From Prorocentrum cordatum (lineage: Eukaryota; Sar; Dinophyceae; Prorocentrales; Prorocentraceae), in contig CAUYUJ010001303.1 of assembly GCA_963575745.1 (NCBI GenBank), positions 571,690 to 635,689 on the forward strand: a stretch of 64,000 nt of DNA. Direction: 5' to 3'. The first letter of the stretch is position 1. Each line of letters begins with the position of its first letter. The translations under genes were made by a program, and so were the position numbers. Below the pieces are notes generated by a model. The model was not told the DNA's origin. It saw only the letters and a program-made list of their open reading frames with translations, and made no database searches. Shown in pieces: positions 1 to 11,689 of the stretch.

Positions 1-470
1 GCGCCCGCCTTGCGCGCGTGCGACGCCGCGCTCGGCGGCGGCGTCGGCGGCGGCTGCGGGCCGACGGCCGCCTTGGAGGCCTGCGCTCTGCATTCCGCCG
101 CCATCGGGGGGAGCGGCGGCGGCGGCGCGAAACGCCCAGCGCAATGTTCGCCATCGCCGGCCCCTGCGCCGCCATCCGGCGGCGGCTCGGGCGGCGGCCG
201 CGGCCCGACCGCCGCCGCTTCGTTCTCGTCTCGAGCCGATCGCCGAGCACAAACGGCAGCGCCCGCGGCCCGAGCGGCGCCCGCGGCGGCAGCACAAACG
301 GCTTCGACGCCATCGCGGCCGCGCCCGCCCGCGGCGCGCAGCCGCGGGTCCGACGGCGCGAAGCAGCGGCCCCGAGCCCGCGGGCGGAGGCCGGGGGGGG
401 GGGCGCAAGGGGGATTGGGGGATGGCGAGGGAGAGGAGGGGGCACTGTCGCCGTGCGCTTGCGCTCCTTC

Positions 471-526
<56 letters not shown>

Positions 527-1170
527 GGCCAGTCAGCGCATGGTGGCGAGGCGGTGAAGCTCGCAGGGGGGGGGCGAGTCAGGGGGGGGGGGGGGGTGGG
601 GGGGGGGGGGGGGGGGGGGGGCGGCGGCGGGCAAACCCGCGGGGGTCTTACAGCGCCGCGCGCTTGTTCCCCAAAGCGCAGCGCGCTCTTTCGCCGAACA
701 ATGCTTGCGCTTAGTGCATCTTACGCGTGGGCCTGGGTGGCGGCCTGGCGGCGCTGCACGTGGGCGAGGGTGGCGGTCTGGCGGTGGCGTGATCGCCATC
801 GCCGCCTCATCGCCGCCCGTCGTCTGGGCCTGCGGCCTTGCTGCTCCGCGCTCGCCGTCGCCGCCCCGTCGCCGCGTCGTCGCCGCCTCGCCGCCGCCCG
901 TCGCCCGGGCCGCGTTTTTCTGCGCTTGCAGGATTGCAGCGCGCACCTTGCATCGCGCACCTTGCACGCGTCGGCTGCTTCACAAAGAATGCGCCCTATA
1001 GGCTGCGCAACGTCAGGTGCACCGCATGTAGCGCGCCGCATAGATGGCGCAATATTGGGGGGTGGGGGGGGGGCACGTAGAGTCCACGACAGAGATTGCA
1101 CCGCGTAGATGTCACCGCATAGGTTGCAGCACATGGCTTGCACCACGTATATTGCACCGCATATTGTCAA
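1..1170. repeat. GC-rich low-complexity DNA with long poly-G tracts
   Basis: This stretch is dominated by CG-rich triplets and G homopolymers. An uninterrupted run of about 53 G spans 473-525, and a second G-rich block lies at about 585-620. The open frames across it encode only Ala, Arg, Gly and Pro runs in every frame, as expected of biased composition rather than coding. From about 930 to 1165 it turns into degenerate short repeats of the type 'ttgcaccgcata', which reappear in opposite orientation at 11.3-11.6 kb. I see no gene. Confidence 0.75.
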
Positions 1171-1863
1171 CCAGGAATCACTGTTTAGGCCCGCGTCGGC
1201 GAACTTTTTTCATGGTTTTTCCCAGCGTAGCTCGCGCGGCACCGAAACGCCGACGGACCCGCGATCAAATCACGGGTAAGTCACAACGTCGACGATGAGG
1301 TGGGTACTGATCAAATCTGCTCGGTTCACATTTGACCAGATGCTATGTCCTCGCCGCCAAACGCAGCCTCGAGCTTCCAGCGCGCGATGATGGTTGCATG
1401 ATTGCCATCAATGTTTGAGTGCAGCCTCACTTGTGCAACGCTAAACGAACCGCCGCCCTCTGCAACCAATGCAAAGTCATGCTGATCGCAAGTGTCGAAC
1501 TCGCTGAAACGGCCGGTGATCAATTCGGACAGCTCTCTGGGGACAAACCAATAACTTCCTTCGCGAATGCGGTTTCGCGCCTGCTGGCGGCCCCTGGGCC
1601 CACCGGGCCAACGTCAAAATAGAGAGCGCCCGTGCCAATATGCGATGTCAGCTTGTGGTCTGTTACCTCATATAGTATGCCTTTCATTTCTTTGCCTCAA
1701 TTGTTCGTATCGGTCGCGCGCCACTTGGGGGCGCGATGGAAACGCTCGCGCGCTTAGCAATTGAACAGCATGCCCTATGCATCAAGGTTTCTGCCGCCAT
1801 GCAGCACCCAATGCAATCAAGCCAACCCTCGAGGGGCATGTCGCGCATGATAATGGCTGGGTC
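1171..1863. other. Gene-free spacer of ordinary composition
   Basis: Composition is more balanced than in the flanks. No frame gives a convincing protein, and I see no RNA gene or repeat. It ends where the outer inverted repeat of the foldback element begins. Confidence 0.45.
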
Positions 1864-2922
1864 GTGAATCCCCACCAGCCCATCCAGAAACGACGCCCAG
1901 AGGAATAGCCTGGATCAGGGAAGTGGGCAGCACGCAGAGGAAGCCATTCTGAGACATCTTGGGATATCTCGAGCCATCTTGGAGGTCATCTTGCGCCCCC
2001 CCAGGCGCTCTTGGAGTTATCTTGATCAGCGCCCCCCCCCCCCCCCCCCCAAGGGGCCAACGTGCGGCTATAACCTTTGTGAAGCCAATGATTTGGCATT
2101 CTCGCCGAGGCCTCTTGGAGCATCTCGGGCGCCTCTGGGGTGGCCCCTTGGGGCCTCTTGGGGGCCCCGGCGGCCTCTGGGCCCCATCTTGGGGCCATCC
2201 AGGGGCTTATCGGGGCCCCCGGGGCGCTTCTTGGGGCCTTCTTGAAGGATACCGATTAAACAACAGGAGGGCATTAATTCGCGCCCCCCCCCTTCAAACA
2301 AGGAAGCCAACGTGGCCAAAACCATCGTGCAACCAATGAGTTTGGCTTCCGCGTCGAAGCCGTTTTGGCATTCTCGCCGAGGCCTCTGGGGGCAGCTCGG
2401 GCGCCTCTGGGGGGGTCTTTTGGGGCCTCTCGTGGGTCTGTTCGGGCCCCCCTGGGGGCATCTTGGGCCCATATTGTGGCCATCCTGGGGCCTCTCGGGG
2501 CCATCTTGGGGCAGCGCTTAGCGCGCCCCCCCCCCCCCCCCCAAAAAAAAAAAAAGGAGGCCAACGTGAGGCAACAATCCTGGTAAAACCTATGATTTTG
2601 GCTTCCTCGCCGCGGCCGTTGTGGCATTCTCGCAGAGGCCTCTCGGGACATCTTGGGCGCCTCTGGGGGGCCTCGGGGCCCCATCGGGGGCCTCTTGGGG
2701 GCCTCCTGGTGGCTCCTTGGAGCCGTCGTGGGGCCATCTATGGGCCTGCCGGGGCCCCCTGGGCGCCTCCCGCGGAATTCTTGGAAGATGATTAATGGAG
2801 AGGGGGGCGCAAATTGGCCCTCAAGGGGCCAACATGGGGCCATAACCTTACTGTAATCAATGATTGTGGCTCCCTCGCCAGGGCCGTCTCGGGCGCCCCG
2901 ACGACTCGCGGAGCCCCCTGCC

Positions 2923-2959
<37 letters not shown>

Positions 2960-3080
2960 GGGGGATGGGCACCTCCCCGAAGGGGAAGAAGGAGGGGTGG
3001 AAGAGGAAACTCCTTAAACCACAGACGCCCAGAGGGCTGGCGGGATTCCCTGCAGGGGTTCAGGGGCGACCGAGGGGTTT
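1864..3080 (+). repeat. Left arm of foldback element
   Basis: Four tandem subunits each carry an 'AAGGGGCCAACGTG'-like start, a short unique part ending 'TTGGCATTCTCGCCGAGGCC', and a run of degenerate 'CTTGGGGCC' 9-12-mers. The innermost part (about 2955-3080) contains 'GGAGGGGTGGAAGAGGAAAC', which is found inverted at about 3950. Poly-C and poly-A/T tracts sit at subunit junctions. Confidence 0.65.
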
Positions 3081-3116
3081 ATTAAGTCAGCTGGCGAGCC
3101 CTTTGATATCCGTTCA

Positions 3117-3148
<32 letters not shown>

Positions 3149-3383
3149 TACAAAGCAGCGTCGGTGGCATTTGGGATTTGGGGCCCTCAGGGGGGCTTGC
3201 GGCCCCAGCGCGCGCAGGTGGGCACTGGGGAACAAAAAAGCAACGCCATTGTTTCAAACGCAAACATAGAACTGCGTGGCGTCACTAGCACATAGAACTT
3301 TGTGGCGCCACGCGCGTCGCCGACGATGCCCCGGCACCGGCGCCTGCCTCGCAGGCGCCCCGCTCCTCATCATCCGGCCCGAC

Positions 3384-3384
3384 A

Positions 3385-3416
<32 letters not shown>
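3384..3416. repeat. TA microsatellite in the foldback spacer
   Basis: A near-pure (TA)n run lies within the 0.8-kb spacer between the two arms. Similar TA runs occur at about 14632-14671, 17817-17865 and 31168-31186. Confidence 0.9.
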
Positions 3417-3879
3417 CAATCCCATCGCAATGGCAAGTAATCGGCGCGTCGACGCACGTCGCGCGGCACGGGCGCGCGCGCGCCCCTTCCAAGCAACTCG
3501 CCAGGGCCCCTGACTTGACCACGGGGCGCCAAGAATGCGCGACGCGCTGAAAACTTAGGCGCGAGCCATTCAAGACCCCAGGCAGCGGTGAAACGCGCTA
3601 GGAATGTCCGAACCGCAGCGGTCAGCACATCTGATGCGACAGCCCCCCTGTTCGCGGACCTGACAGAATCCACGACGTCGGACAACGCGACAGACGCCGC
3701 GCAGGCATCGTTGCAGGTGCTCGACTGCAGTAACACCCGCTGCACGAAGAGAGCTAGCACGCCTGACATAGCACGAAGCCCACTCATGCCCTGAGAGCCC
3801 CTCGAGAGGGGGCGCGATGGCCCCGAGGGTCTGCCCCATGATGGCCCTAATACCCGCCCCATGATGGCCCCGATGGCTT

Positions 3880-5053
3880 GCCATATGCCCCGGAATGAGC
3901 CCCCGAGAAGTCCTACCAGCCCTCTGGGAGTCGGTGGTTCAGGGAGTTTCCTCTTCCACCCCTCCTTCCCATTCGGGCTTACCCCTCCCCCTACCCCCTC
4001 CCCGTGGACCTTGGCAGGGGGCCCCGCGAGTCGCCAGGGCGCCCAAAACGGCTTCGGCGAGGAAGCCGCCATCATTGCTTGCGCTGAAGTGTTGGCCCCA
4101 TTTTGGTATCCTGGGGGGGGGGCTAATTGACGCTCCCCTCTCGCATGATCGATCTCCAAGATGGCCCCGAGAAGCGCGCGGGAGGCCCCGGGGGATCCCG
4201 CGGCGGCCCCAAGAGGCTCCCAAGAGGCCCCCCGGAGGCCTCCAATAGACCCCCAATAGGGCCTAACCGACCTCCCAGAGGCGCCAAAGATGCCCCAAGA
4301 GGCCCCGGCGAGAGCGCCAACACGGCCGCGGCGAGGATGCCACAATCATTCGTTTTACCAAGGTACTGGCCCCATTTTGGCCTCCTGGGGCGGGGGGCGC
4401 TATTACTGCCCCCCTCTCGTTTGATCGATCTCCTCCGAGATGGCCCCAAGGGGCGCCCGCGAGGCCCCGAGAGATCCCGGGGCGGCCCCAAGACGGCCCC
4501 ACGAGGCGCCCAAGAGACCCCCCAGAGGCACCCAATATGCTCCACGAGGCCTCGGCGAGAATGCCGCAACGGACTCGGCGAGGAAGCCGCAGTCATTGGT
4601 TTTACAATGGTTTTGGCTCATTGTGGCCTCCTGGGAGGGGGGGGGGGGCGCTACTCAATCCCCCCTCGCGTTTGATCGATATCCTCCCAGATGGCCCCAA
4701 GAGGCGCCCAGGAGGGCCCGAGAGGCCCCAAGATGGCCCCACGATGACCCCAATATGCACCCAAGAGGCCCCCGGGGGGGCCCGGACAAACCCCCGAGAT
4801 GGCCCAAGAGACCCCCCCAGAGGCACCCAAGATGCTCCGAGTGGCCTCGGCGAGAATGCCAAATCATTGGTTGCACGAAGGTTTTAACAACATGTTGGCG
4901 TCTTGTGGGGGAGCGTTGATTAAGATGACTCCAAGAGCGCCTGGGGGAGCCCAAGGTGACCTCCAAGATGGCGTCGTTGGCGTGCTGCCCACTTCCATGA
5001 TCCAGGCAATCCCTTTGAGCGTCGTTTCTGGATGGGCTGGTGGAGATTCGCGA
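3880..5053 (-). repeat. Right arm of foldback element (inverted)
   Basis: This is the reverse complement of the left arm. The outer 80 bases match 1864-1945 with few differences, including the blocks reading 'GAAGTGGGCAGCACGC' in the left-arm sense. Four inverted subunits follow. The arms are not identical, so the element is not very young. Confidence 0.65.
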
Positions 5054-5348
5054 AGCGTCAACAAGTCACCAGACGCCCCGACAAGCCCCCCCCAGGAGCC
5101 ATCGCGGCATCACCCGGTGCCATCGTTGCACCGCACATGCATCTGGTTTCTGTTCCAACCAAGGTGGCGGGATGTGCCGACTGCCTGTGAAATTGGCAAC
5201 GTGTTGTTTTCCCCCAGCAAGGCGGGCGGAATTGCAGACCCATCCTGCATTCCCCAGTGCTGCGCGCATTGCGCCACCGACTACTCAAACATACACGCTG
5301 GCGGTGGTAACTCGGCAGCCTGCGCGTATCCAGACCACCCTCGCCCCA

Positions 5349-5380
<32 letters not shown>

Positions 5381-5488
5381 ACGTCGTCGTCGTCTCATCC
5401 CACTCCCGCTCAGCCTAGCGCAGCGCGCTGGTGTCGTCATCCAAAGCGCTGCTCGGCGGCGGGCGTACCAGTCGCGCCCGTCGTCCTC
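5054..5488. other. Spacer with GTC/GTCGTC triplet run
   Basis: This holds a short (CGT)n run at about 5350-5395 and no convincing frame of its own. It is the downstream flank of the minus-strand remnant at 5489-6173. Confidence 0.5.
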
Positions 5489-6173
5489 TCAGTACTGATC
5501 CTCATCACCAACATCCGCATCATCGTCAGCCTTGCGATTCGCACTCTCGTAGGCCTGCTGCTCCCGCAATTCGATTATTGGCCGAATCCATGTGATATCG
5601 GCCCACTCGTTGGCAAGGCTCATGGACTTGTCCCACTCGTAGGCCCTGATTGCCAAGATGTTCTTGATGCAGCGTTCCCCCCCATCCCGCGTTGGTCTTG
5701 CCGCCCTTGCCGCTCTGGTTGGTGATGCCCTTGGCGCCCTTGCTGCCATCCTCGGACGTCGCGCTACCGGCGGCAACGCGTGCCTCCTCGAGGCGGTTGA
5801 GCCCCTCAATCTGCGCATCGAGCTCAGCGGTCTGCTTGTCCTTGGCCGCGATCCGCGCGTCGACGCGGGCGCGCGCCCAGCTGTGGTGGGGCTCGACCAC
5901 GAGGCCCCGCCATCCCTTCTTGGCCCAGAAAGGGACATGCAGCCTGACCTGGCTTGGGCCGGCCTCGCAGCACAACGCGTAGATATGCCCAGGCCCCGCG
6001 TCGAACAGCGTGTCGGCGATGTACCAGCCCTCCGCGTTCGTCGTCGTCTTGTAGAATAAGAATAGCTGCTTCGAGTTGGCTCCGTTGCTCGGCTCCTGCC
6101 GATGCACGCTGTAGCCTGACGGGTCCGAGCCGACCATCCAGTAGGTGCTTGGCGGTTCTCCAGCGTCTGGCAA
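5489..6173 (-). pseudogene. Frame-broken hypothetical protein (minus strand)
   Basis: Two overlapping minus-strand frames together read like one protein. The first (6173 down to about 5677) gives a mixed-composition sequence with aromatic-rich stretches such as GWYIADTLFDAGPGHIYALC and HVPFWAKKGW, followed by a charged probably helical part. The frame then switches at a run of seven G (plus-strand C 5677-5683). The second frame continues with RCIKNILAIRAYEWDKSM and an acidic tail DDDADVGDEDQY ending at 5489. One extra base in the homopolymer explains the switch. Upstream (6183-6312) are short coding-like pieces separated by stops, so the true start is unknown. I do not recognise the family. 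The break may be real decay or an assembly error. Confidence 0.5.
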
Positions 6174-6289
6174 ATATCTGGGCCCTAGTACTCCACGGCC
6201 GCGAGGACTGCCTCGTTCGAGATGCTGGCTGCCATGGCGTCGCAGAAACGGGTGTCGAACTGCCCGCGCGCAGACTACAGCACGTCACA

Positions 6290-7690
6290 CTCGGTCTTCG
6301 CTTTCTTCATGCGCGGGGGGATCGAATCTGGCGGGCGCGGCCCCGCCGCCCTCAAGCTGATGCGAGGCGCCGCGGGCGACTCCGTGGGCCACTGCTGAAG
6401 CGACCGCGGCGGGTGTGCCAACGGGCTGGCACCGCTCGCCATGTCACTTGCGGGCACGCCCGCGCCCGAGGCTCGCACCTCGCACGCACAGCGCCCGACG
6501 CAGTCGATCGAGCCCGAAACGGCTATGTAGGATGAGAGGGAGGTCCACCATGCCCATCGGGGCGCACGTGGCCTTGCTTTTCTGAGATGAATCCCACCAG
6601 CCAACTGGGCGCAAGTGGTCTCGCAGGCCCCACGAGCCCAACAGGGCTAATGCGAATGTTACATGCTAGATTCCATGATGTGCCATGATATGATAGCGCT
6701 GTGGTGCGCTATGCCATGCTACGCTATAGCTATGTCATGCTAGTGCTATTCGGTGCAGTCTACACAGTGCAGTCGATGCCTCCCTGCGGGTGCCATGTGC
6801 ACAATTCTTAAAAAAGGGGCTCAAGCACTTTGTTGCGGAATCTGGTGTCCACTGCTTCAGTGCATATGGCCTTCGGGCCCTCGGGGCTACATGCGGCGCT
6901 CGTCGCCCAGATCGTGCCCGCCATGCTATCCATGCGGGGAGCTGTGGGTCAGAGTTTTTTCGGGCCAGCGCTCTTCGGGGCCTCTCGGTGCCCTCTTGGA
7001 AACTGGTTGGGGCCCTCTTGGGGCATTCGGTAACGCCCCGACGAGCTCTGTTCCAGATCTCTGCGGGCAAGAGCTATTGGGGGCCATCCTGGCGCTCTCT
7101 TGGAGACCCATTGGGGTCCTCTTGCCGGGGCCTTCTTGGGGCCCTCTTCAGACATGTGCGAAATGCTTTTTCGATTGTGGCCGATCGATGCTTCGCGTTC
7201 GTTCAGTGCTCGATCTCATATGCATTGCATCCTACTGGGGGCGCTGCCCCGTCCATCCGCGCCCCCGCCCATCGATGTCGCGATGCTCAGACGGAGAGGG
7301 CGGGCGCGCGGAGGGCGAGCTCGCTGGGGGAGATGGCGAGGGCGAGATTGATGACCCAACGGGGGGGGCCGAGTGGAATTTTGGACATCGGTGACGATGG
7401 CCAGGCTGGGAGCGACGATGACGCGGGCGGTTTCAAGGGCGAGCTGGGGCACATTTTCACAGCCGGCGGCGCGACGCGTGCAACCGTCATGGCGATGCCG
7501 ACGACGACGGGAGGCGGTGGTGAGACATCGCGATGGTGATGGTGGCGACGTTGTGTTGGTGGCTGCGCCATGCCCTGACCGCCACCACGCCCCCCTTCGA
7601 CGCAAAACGCACCCCGCGCGGCGAATGTCCATGTATCGGGCGTTCGCCCGTGGACGTGCCCCCCCAGCGCGCCGGGGCATAAAGCGTAAG
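6290..7690. other. Gene-poor interval with degenerate repeats
   Basis: About 6640-6740 is a run of degenerate 'atgctac/atgatatg' units. From 6950 to 7150 the 'CTTGGGGCCCTCTTGG' type of degenerate repeat, seen in the foldback arms, recurs. No frame looks like a real protein. Confidence 0.4.
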
Positions 7691-8472
7691 CTTGGGTAGT
7701 ATACGCGCCGCCGGCGCGGGTCACATGGCATCAGCGCCATTTGCGCGATATCAGGGCCAGCGCCAATTGCGCCATCATGACTCAACGCCTCAGCTAAGGC
7801 AGCCGCTGCGCCCCCAGGCGCGATAAAGAACTTGCGCTTCTTGGCGCCGCCGCTCATGATGTAGAACTTCTCGCCGTGCTTGCTCGCGCCCTTCGGCGTC
7901 GAGAGGTTCCGCTCAACGCAGGGCTCGCCCCGCGCGGGCGCGTCCATGTTGCCCGCGGCCGCGGGGGGCATGTCGCGCGCGACGCTCAGTTGGTCACGCG
8001 GGCGCGCGCAGCGCAACGCGGCGATGTCCGCATCGTCGACCCTGGTGGTGATGGCGTCGGGATGGCCGCGCGTGGCGCGGGCATGGCTGCGGCCAACGCG
8101 GGGCGAGGCCTTGTCCTTCCAGGGCCTGCGTGAGCCTGGCTGTGCCTCGACCTTCTCGAGCGTGGCAGCGGGGAACAGCTGGCACCTCCGCGCGCCGTCG
8201 GCAAGCCGCGACGAAGCTTGCTTCACGTTCCGCTTCCTGATGAGGTCCTTCAAAGCTACGCTGCTGGAAACCACCCGCGAGCCCTCTGGTGGGTCGCCAT
8301 GCGAGCTGAGATTGCGCACGGCGCGTTGCAGGCTTCGGTTGCGAGAGTTGATCTTCGCGAATATCACGCCGCTGCTCATTGAGGTCGCGCCATGGTTAAG
8401 GAACTTCACTGTGAGTGGCATGCCGTCGGCGACCCCGACGTCGACCGCTACCGCGCGCGCGTGTGCTTGCAC
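7690..8472 (-). CDS. Hypothetical coding remnant or exon (minus strand)
   Basis: A minus-strand frame reads as ordinary protein from 8472 to about 7700: VKFLNHGATSMSSGVIFAKI near the start, a basic middle with LKDLIRKRNVKQASSRLADG, and near the end KFYIMSGGAKKRKFFIAPGG and an alanine-rich helix. The frame stays open further left to 7216 but becomes Arg/Pro-rich low complexity, so the coding end is probably near 7700. No ATG opens the block; the first internal Met is at 8421. It is therefore probably an internal exon or a broken gene. I do not recognise a family. It shares the strand of its neighbours at 5.5-6.2 kb and 9.1-11.3 kb. Confidence 0.4.
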
Positions 8473-9091
8473 CCCGCGTTGCTAGCCAGTGCGGCTAACA
8501 GACGGCACCTGATTCAGCGCTGGCGCTAAGGGCGCCGCGGCGCCCTGAGCCGGCACGCGGCTATAATGGTGATGGCGGCGCGGGATGCGGCGGCGATGAA
8601 GCCCCAGTAGGGGCCTATCAGATGACCCCAAGACGACACCAGGGGAACCCCAATAGGAGAGGGCCCCACGAGGCGAGGCGCTTGGGCCGCAGAAGGGGCG
8701 ACGCTAATTCAGAGCCCCCGCCCCTTGATCAGCAACAACGCTGGCAACAACAATGCGTTGAAGCAGGTTAGCTTATCGGGGTGCACCCTCATGATGCGTT
8801 TGGTCCAAGGTGGCGCCAATCTAGATTCAGGGAGCCCGGGGGCGTGCTGGGCGTCATTTCGCGCGGCCCAGGGCCGCCCTGAGAGGGCCTCCGAGACGGA
8901 CCCGATACCCCATCATGATGAGGATTAGGAGGATGAGGAGGTTGGGGATAGGAGGTTGGCGGTAGTGTTTGACTATGGCGCGGTGCGCTGTGCCCGGAAT
9001 AGCCATTCAATGCGCGATGCATTGGCGGGAATGGCGGCATGCATCGGCGCTGCACGGGAGCGTCGCGCACTGTTCAGACTCCACGCGCGCC
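8473..9091. other. Short gene-free interval
   Basis: No convincing frame. About 8590-8680 is a degenerate 'ccccaataggag' region that resembles the 'GGCCCCAAGA' repeats of the foldback arms. Confidence 0.4.
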
Positions 9092-11278
9092 TCACCTCTT
9101 GAGGCATGCCAACGTCTCGTGAGCCTTGATCGCCTTCGTGGTGTTGCACAAGCACGGGGTTGACGCGCCGTGGTGGTCAATGATCTTGGTGCGCATGTTG
9201 ACGGCTTTGGTCTCCTCTGATGTCTTCCCCACCAGAAGGCGCTCATGCCGTGCGAGGCGTCGATCTCCGCCGTGGCAGGCTGCCTGGTGGGCTTGATCGC
9301 GAAGTACTCTTGCTGGCCCGCGCCGTCCTTGCCGTTTCCCAATGGCCCCGCGGGCTTCTTGGTGGAGATATTGGACAGCGGCGCCATCGGAGCGAGGGCG
9401 AGGGCGCCCTGCTTGAACCCCCCCTGGGTCATGACCACGTCGGGGCATCTGAAAAGCTTCAGGTCATCATGGGCCTCGTATATCTCGTGGATGGCGATGA
9501 ATAGCCCCGCCTTAATCCAGTCGATAGCCCACGCGTGCACGGTGTCTGCTCTCGCCGTCAACCCAACGCATGGGCAGCGCACTCCCGTTGCACAGCGACC
9601 GCTTACCCAGAAACTCCTCCACTGCGATCGAAAACGCGATCCCCCTCTGCGCGCCCACGTAACCCAACGCCTGCTGCAGCTGGACCCCATCGGCGAACCC
9701 GAGTAGCTTCAGGAGGCCCTCAGGGTCCCCCGCGGCGTCCTTCTTGATCACTACGCAGCCCGGGCGGAAACCACTATGCGAGCAGATCCAGACAGGGTCC
9801 TCGTGATCCTGCATATCTGCAACGGCCTTTTGTTTTTTGGACGGCGTTGCGCTGGCATCGGCGTCCTCCACACTATTCAAGTAGCCGGCCTTTTTCCGGG
9901 CGGACTCCCATGAGTCGCACGCGACCTCCGGCCCGACGGCTGCGGTGAGTTCATCGAGGAACTGCGACTGGATATCGGGCAATTCCATCGCTCTTTCGTC
10001 TTCGCCTTGCGCCCCCTTGTCGCATGTGCGACCAAGGGGGCCCAATTCGTCGTCTGACTTGAGCTTCTCTCCGTCCTTCATGCAATTAACGATGATTGCA
10101 GCGGCCCTGAGGGGTTCCTCCGCACTCAGCTGCTGTCTCCGCGTTGGCCTTGGGCGCGAGCTTCATCGCGTCGCTCCTCGACGAGAGATTGGCGATTCCG
10201 TCCTCCATGGTACTCGGCGTGAGGTTGGCCAACGCCATCGCGTTCCTGATGAGGGGGTGCTTCCCACTGCTGTCGTAGAAGGTGGTATCTGCCACAGCCT
10301 TCCAGAAGCCCCTGGGAAGGCGCCCCCCCCCGCGCCCCCCCTTCTCCGCCCCCGCCCGCGACCGACAGCGCGCGATTGGCCAGCCGCGGGCATGGATCGT
10401 CGCTGACCCCGCCCAAACACGACGCGCCCAGCGCGTGCGCAACCCGTGATCATATAACGCATCGCCGAGCAGATTATCCATCGCCGACGGGAGGCCGATC
10501 GCACCGCTTCAAGGCGCGGGGGCGCGGGGGCGCGGGGGGTGCCCCTCCGACAGCCTCGTGCCCAATACCACAGTGGCGTGAAACTGCGCGGCCACCTTGC
10601 CGATCAACTGAACGTGGGCGGCGCCAGCCCCTCCAGCGTTGATCCGAACAATCTTAATGGGCTTTTCCACGCAGGGGGAGCGCGGACGCCCCATGGATCG
10701 CGCGGGCTCTTGCGCCATCTCTTCCAGGTTATCGTGCGCCTGGTCCCCGTCCTTCAGATGCTCCGCCATTATCTGCGCGGCCCCCACCTCCGGGGCGCCA
10801 CGTGGTCGTTTGCATTGAGTGCCTTCTGCGCGAGATCGGCGTGCCGAGGGCGCTCCCGTCCGCGACCGCGGATCTGATCCACCAGCCCCGCCCGTCCTGG
10901 ACCATGGGCTTGGAGACTCGCGCCAGCCCGATGGGCCTGGCGCGGGCTGAGCCCGAGGCCGAACCTGCGCCTCGGGTGCGCGAAGAAATGCGCAGGGCTG
11001 TCATTCTTCAGAAGCCTGATTAGGCGCTCTCCCTTGAGAGCCCCGGTTGTCTCCCAGAAGGTCGCGTTGGCGCCGTCGGAGCTGGGCTGCTGCCCCCTCG
11101 CCATGCGCTCGTCGATGCGCTTCTGTGTTGGGTTTGCGCGGGCAGCGCGCCCGCCATGAATGCTGACCACGAACGAAGTATCGAAGCGATATATGCAGCT
11201 GAATACAGCTCAGCGTCGAAGCGCTGCTTGGGCCAACTCGGCTACGGTGAAGCCCTGGCATGCGACAATGGGGCTCAT
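9092..11278 (-). pseudogene. Multiply broken hypothetical gene (minus strand)
   Basis: Protein-like segments can be followed from an ATG at 11278 down to a stop near 9092, but not in one frame. The first 22 codons end in an in-frame TGA, after which the same frame continues with AVFSCIYRFDTSFVVSIHGG and ATFWETTGALKGERLIRLLK. Later pieces lie in other frames: about 10787-10509 (EHLKDGDQAHDNLEEMAQEP), 10340-10086 (RGFWKAVADTTFYDSSGKHP), 10081-9550 (GYLNSVEDADASATPSKKQK, then DPVWICSHSGFRPGCVVIKK), 9560-9240 (VHAWAIDWIKAGLFIAIHEI) and 9240-9092 (KTSEETKAVNMRTKIIDHHG). The 9560 and 9240 switches each need only a one-base change, the latter next to a four-G run. Some gaps may be introns. I do not recognise the protein. 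Confidence 0.5.
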
Positions 11279-11319
11279 GTTAGCCAGCGTGGGTCCCAAC
11301 CGACGGCGTATTGTACCAT

Positions 11320-11600
11320 TTGCACTGATATCTATGTTGCGAGGTATGTGGGGCGCCCTATGTCGCGCAATATGCGTGGTGCCACCTACGCGGCACAATC
11401 GATGTGATGCAACCTGCGCTGCGCGGTGCCACCCGTGGTGCAATCTATGTGGCGCCGCCGGCGTGGCGCAAATTGTTTGGTGCGATCGATATGATGTAGG
11501 ATATGTGGTGTATAAACTATGCTGTGCAATATATGCGGTGCGGCGCATGTGGTGCGTTCGATGTGGTGCAACATATGTGGTGCAATCCATTTTGGCCGTC
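11320..11600. repeat. Degenerate short tandem repeat (TGTGGTGCAAT family)
   Basis: Repeated imperfect units of about 11-17 bp of the form 'tatgtggtgcaat' or 'gatgtggtgcaac' run through this interval. The reverse complement of the same unit makes up 930-1165. It is not coding. Confidence 0.6.
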
Positions 11601-11689
11601 TTGAAGCTGTCCTCCCCACTGCCCGCGCGAACGGCCCACCCTCCCACCCGCAACTTGGCCGCGAGACCTTAAGACAACACCGTGACGGC

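Larger units (their letters stand above)
1864..5053. mobile_element. Foldback-like element with long arms made of tandem subrepeats
   Basis: The sequence from about 1864 ('CGTGAATCCCCACCAGCCCA') reappears as its reverse complement ending near 5053. The two sides can be followed inward for over 1 kb each, to about 3080 and back from about 3880. Each arm contains four related subunits of about 250-280 bp, anchored by 'CCAACGTG' at 2057, 2307 and 2561 and 'CCAACATG' at 2829, with four counterparts in inverted orientation at about 4090, 4366, 4612 and 4890. A unique spacer of about 0.8 kb separates the arms. Long inverted repeats built from internal tandem repeats are the hallmark of foldback (FB/Galileo-type) DNA elements. 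I see no transposase gene inside and no clear target-site duplication, so this would be a non-autonomous copy, or a fold-back duplication with no transposon origin. Confidence 0.6.

Noticed and set aside
4602-4640. 'GGTTTTGGCTCATTGTGG' as a spliced-leader copy
   Set aside because: Part of the foldback subrepeat, varying between subunits; no leader body.
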